A DNA stretch of 8,050 bases from Burkholderiales bacterium (GTDB lineage: Bacteria; Pseudomonadota; Gammaproteobacteria; Burkholderiales; Burkholderiaceae_C): NCBI GenBank assembly GCA_005789685.1, contig SXXD01000076.1, positions 1 through 8,050 on the forward strand. The letters are read 5' to 3'. The position numbers and the translations under genes were made by a program. This document shows positions 5,666-8,050 of this stretch, piece by piece. The notes under the pieces are model-generated. The model saw only the letters and a list, made by a program, of their open reading frames with translations. It searched no databases and had not been told where the DNA came from. Each line of letters opens with the position of its first letter. Position 1 is the stretch's first letter.

Positions 5666-8032
5666 ATGTCCAAAAAATCCAAATCAAAATCTTCACAGCA
5701 AAGCGACTTGATTGAAGCGCCCAGACTGCACTGGGCCTTGCGCATTTGTCTTTGGGCAGTCGGCCTTGTCTTTGCAGGTTTTTTGTCTGTGCTAACGGTG
5801 GTGGGTGTGGCCATGGTCATGGCTTACCCCCAATTGCCCGACATCTCTGATCTGGCTGAATACCGCCCCAAGTTACCCTTGCGCATTTACACGGCAGACG
5901 GGGTCTTGATGGGCGAGTTCGGCGAAGAGCGTCGCAACCTCACCCCTATCAGAGAAATTCCGCAGGTCATGAAAGACGCTGTGCTGTCCATCGAGGATTC
6001 GCGCTTTTACCAACACGGCGGATTGGACTATTTGGGCCTCATCAGGGCGGGCATTGCCAACTTGAGCAAACGCAAAAGCCAAGGCGCATCGACCATCACC
6101 ATGCAAGTGGCGCGTAATGTTTATTTGTCGACCGAGAAAACATACACCCGCAAAATTTATGAAATTTTGCTGACCTTCAAGCTCGAACATTTACTCACCA
6201 AAGATCAAATTCTAGAGATCTACATGAACCAAATTTTCCTAGGTAACAGAGCCTATGGCTTTGCTTCTGCCGCCGAAACTTATTTTGGCAAGTCACTCAA
6301 AGACATCACGATTGCAGAAGCTGCCATGCTCGCCGGTTTGCCCAAGGCACCCTCGGCCTACAACCCGATTAGCAACCCAAAACGTGCACGCTCAAGGCAG
6401 TTGTACATCATCGAGCGGATGGAAGAAAACAACTACATCAGCGCCAAACAGGCCATGGAAGCCAAGGCCGAGCCCCTGCGCATCCGGCCCAACAACGACA
6501 AAAGTCGAATCCACGCAGAGTACGTGGCGGAGACAGTACGTCAGTTGATGTTTGCTCAGTACGGCCAAGAGACTTACACCCGCGGCCTGAACGTTTACAC
6601 CACACTGCAATCGTCAGAACAAAATGCGGCCTACCAGGCCTTGCGTCAAGGCATCATGGACTTTGAGCGCCGACAGGTTTACCGCGGCCCCGAAAAATTC
6701 ATTGAGTTGCCCACCAAGCCGAAGGAGATGGAAGACGCCATCGATGAAGTGTTGGATGACCACCCCGACAATGGCGATGTCATGTCGGCCGTGGTGTTGG
6801 AAGCCAGTCCCAAGAAAATTGTGGCCATCCGCCAAAATGCAGAGCAGCTTGAAATTACAGGCGACGGCTTGAAACCTGCCCAGTCGGGACTTTCTGGCAA
6901 GGCGGGTCCGAACATCAAAATCAAACGCGGCGCAGTGATTCGGGTGGTGCAAACGCCCAAAGGCACTTGGGAAATTACGCAACTGCCTGAAGTTGAAGGT
7001 GCCTTTGTGGCCATCAGTCCGCAAGACGGCTCTGTCAGAGCGCTGGTCGGTGGTTTCGATTTTGCCAAGAACAAATTCAACCACGTCATTCAAGCGTGGC
7101 GTCAACCTGGCTCTAGCTTCAAGCCCTTCATTTATTCAGCTGCTTTGGAAAAGGGCTTCACCCCTGCAACGGTGATCAACGATGCGCCTTTGTTTTTTGA
7201 TGCTGGCGTCACGGGGGGGCAGCCATGGGAGCCTAAAAATTACGACGGTACTTTTGAAGGCCCAATGACACTTCGCAAAGGTTTGGCCAAATCGAAAAAC
7301 ATGATTTCCATTCGAATTTTGCAAGCTGTGGGCTCCCGAAACTCGCAAGAATGGGTCACCAAATTTGGTTTTGACGAAGACAAACACCCTGCCTACCTGA
7401 CCATGGCTTTGGGCGCTGGTTCCGTCACCCCCATGCAAATGGCCACTGGGTATTCTGTGTTTGCCAATGGCGGTATGCGCGTGCAACCGCACATGATCAC
7501 GCGTGTCACCGATCACAAGGGAAAAATTTTGGTCGACAGTCCGCCTCAAAGGGTGAATGAAGCCAATCGCGCCATCACGCCCCGCAATGCGTTTGTCATG
7601 ACCAGTTTGCTGCAAGAGGTCACTCGCTCAGGTACTGCGGCCAAAGCCCGAGTCGCTTTGAAGCGTGACGACATTTATGGCAAAACCGGTACCACCAACG
7701 ACTCCATGGACGCTTGGTTTGCCGGCTATCACCGCAATTTAGCGGCTGTGGTTTGGATTGGCTACGACACACCGCGCAAATTGGGCGATCGTGAAACAGG
7801 GGGCGGCTTGAGTTTGCCCGTTTGGATCAGCTTCATGGAATCTGCCCTTAAAAACATGCCCATCATGGACGCCATTGCCCCTGAAGGCGTGTTGTATGTG
7901 AGCGGAGACTGGTACTTTGAGGAATATGCCAAAGGCAGTGGCGTCACCAGCCTAGGTTTGGGCAACGAAAAAGGCGGCACCCTGCCTGAGCCCGATGAGA
8001 AAAAACGGATTCTGGATTTGTTCCGTAATTGA
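5666..8032 (+). CDS. mrcA: Penicillin-binding protein 1A, bifunctional class A peptidoglycan synthase
   Basis: Polymerises lipid II into glycan strands and cross-links peptides in the periplasm, anchored in the inner membrane. From the ATG at 5666 it has 788 residues, normal for this family (also named ponA). After a short basic tail there is one membrane helix (about 24-53). The GT51 glycosyltransferase domain (about 70-250) has SIEDSRFYQHGG with catalytic E110, GASTITMQVARN (140-151), RKIYEILL with E166, and YMNQIFLGNRAYG (186-198). An inserted OB-like region follows (about 310-440). The transpeptidase domain has SSFK (483-486, S483 nucleophile), SKN (543-545) and KTGT (673-676). All catalytic motifs are intact. 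A TTG at 5618 would add 16 residues, but MSKKSKSKSS at 5666 is a typical N-terminus; neither start has a clear Shine-Dalgarno. Divergent placement next to pilM is the classical arrangement in beta- and gammaproteobacteria. The 18 bases after the stop show no terminator. Confidence 0.97.
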   Translation: MSKKSKSKSSQQSDLIEAPRLHWALRICLWAVGLVFAGFLSVLTVVGVAMVMAYPQLPDISDLAEYRPKLPLRIYTADGVLMGEFGEERRNLTPIREIPQVMKDAVLSIEDSRFYQHGGLDYLGLIRAGIANLSKRKSQGASTITMQVARNVYLSTEKTYTRKIYEILLTFKLEHLLTKDQILEIYMNQIFLGNRAYGFASAAETYFGKSLKDITIAEAAMLAGLPKAPSAYNPISNPKRARSRQLYIIERMEENNYISAKQAMEAKAEPLRIRPNNDKSRIHAEYVAETVRQLMFAQYGQETYTRGLNVYTTLQSSEQNAAYQALRQGIMDFERRQVYRGPEKFIELPTKPKEMEDAIDEVLDDHPDNGDVMSAVVLEASPKKIVAIRQNAEQLEITGDGLKPAQSGLSGKAGPNIKIKRGAVIRVVQTPKGTWEITQLPEVEGAFVAISPQDGSVRALVGGFDFAKNKFNHVIQAWRQPGSSFKPFIYSAALEKGFTPATVINDAPLFFDAGVTGGQPWEPKNYDGTFEGPMTLRKGLAKSKNMISIRILQAVGSRNSQEWVTKFGFDEDKHPAYLTMALGAGSVTPMQMATGYSVFANGGMRVQPHMITRVTDHKGKILVDSPPQRVNEANRAITPRNAFVMTSLLQEVTRSGTAAKARVALKRDDIYGKTGTTNDSMDAWFAGYHRNLAAVVWIGYDTPRKLGDRETGGGLSLPVWISFMESALKNMPIMDAIAPEGVLYVSGDWYFEEYAKGSGVTSLGLGNEKGGTLPEPDEKKRILDLFRN

Positions 8033-8050
8033 GCAAGCCCATTTAGAAGC

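Noticed and set aside
6614..7105. Minus-strand open frames within the PBP1A gene
   Set aside because: Antisense to an intact class A PBP with all catalytic motifs; no independent support.
8033..8050. Terminator after the PBP1A gene
   Set aside because: Only 18 bases remain and they show no stem followed by a T run.

Overview
This window looks like a chromosomal core region of a betaproteobacterium of the order Burkholderiales, most likely a Comamonadaceae-type bacterium. This is inferred from gene order (a penicillin-binding protein 1A gene divergent from pilM-pilN-pilO-(pilP)-pilQ-aroK-aroB-dgt), from the style of the proteins and from the moderate GC content. The genus cannot be fixed from the sequence alone. 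There is no sign of insertion sequences, phage genes, CRISPR arrays, tRNA or rRNA genes.

Layout. From about 5482 down to position 1, seven tightly packed genes read leftward: a short PilM-like protein, a PilN-like protein, a PilO-like protein carrying a PilP-like C-terminal domain, a compact PilQ/HofQ/ComE-type secretin, shikimate kinase (aroK), 3-dehydroquinate synthase (aroB), and the first 83 codons of a dGTP triphosphohydrolase-like gene (dgt) cut by the window edge. Neighbouring genes overlap by 4 to 8 bases, except for a 9-base gap between pilQ and aroK, so the whole set is probably one translationally coupled operon. A divergent intergenic region of about 180 bases separates it from the rightward gene for penicillin-binding protein 1A (5666..8032), which nearly fills the rest of the window; the last 18 bases hold nothing recognisable.

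How the genes work together. PilM, PilN and PilO/PilP form the inner-membrane alignment subcomplex of type IV pilus or DNA-uptake machines, and PilQ is the outer-membrane pore. The pilin, ATPases and platform protein must be encoded elsewhere. AroK and AroB are shikimate pathway enzymes and Dgt hydrolyses dNTPs; they have no mechanistic link to pili, but the pilQ-aroK-aroB order is old and widespread. PBP1A builds and cross-links the peptidoglycan that the secretin must cross.

The most interesting point is that the pilus part is strongly reduced compared with canonical PilMNOPQ. PilM lacks the C-terminal half of its actin-like fold, PilP exists only as a domain fused to PilO (so there is no separate lipoprotein), and PilQ is 457 residues with no room for AMIN domains. 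The set resembles the HofMNOPQ/ComABCDE style found next to aroKB in gammaproteobacteria, but is more compact still.
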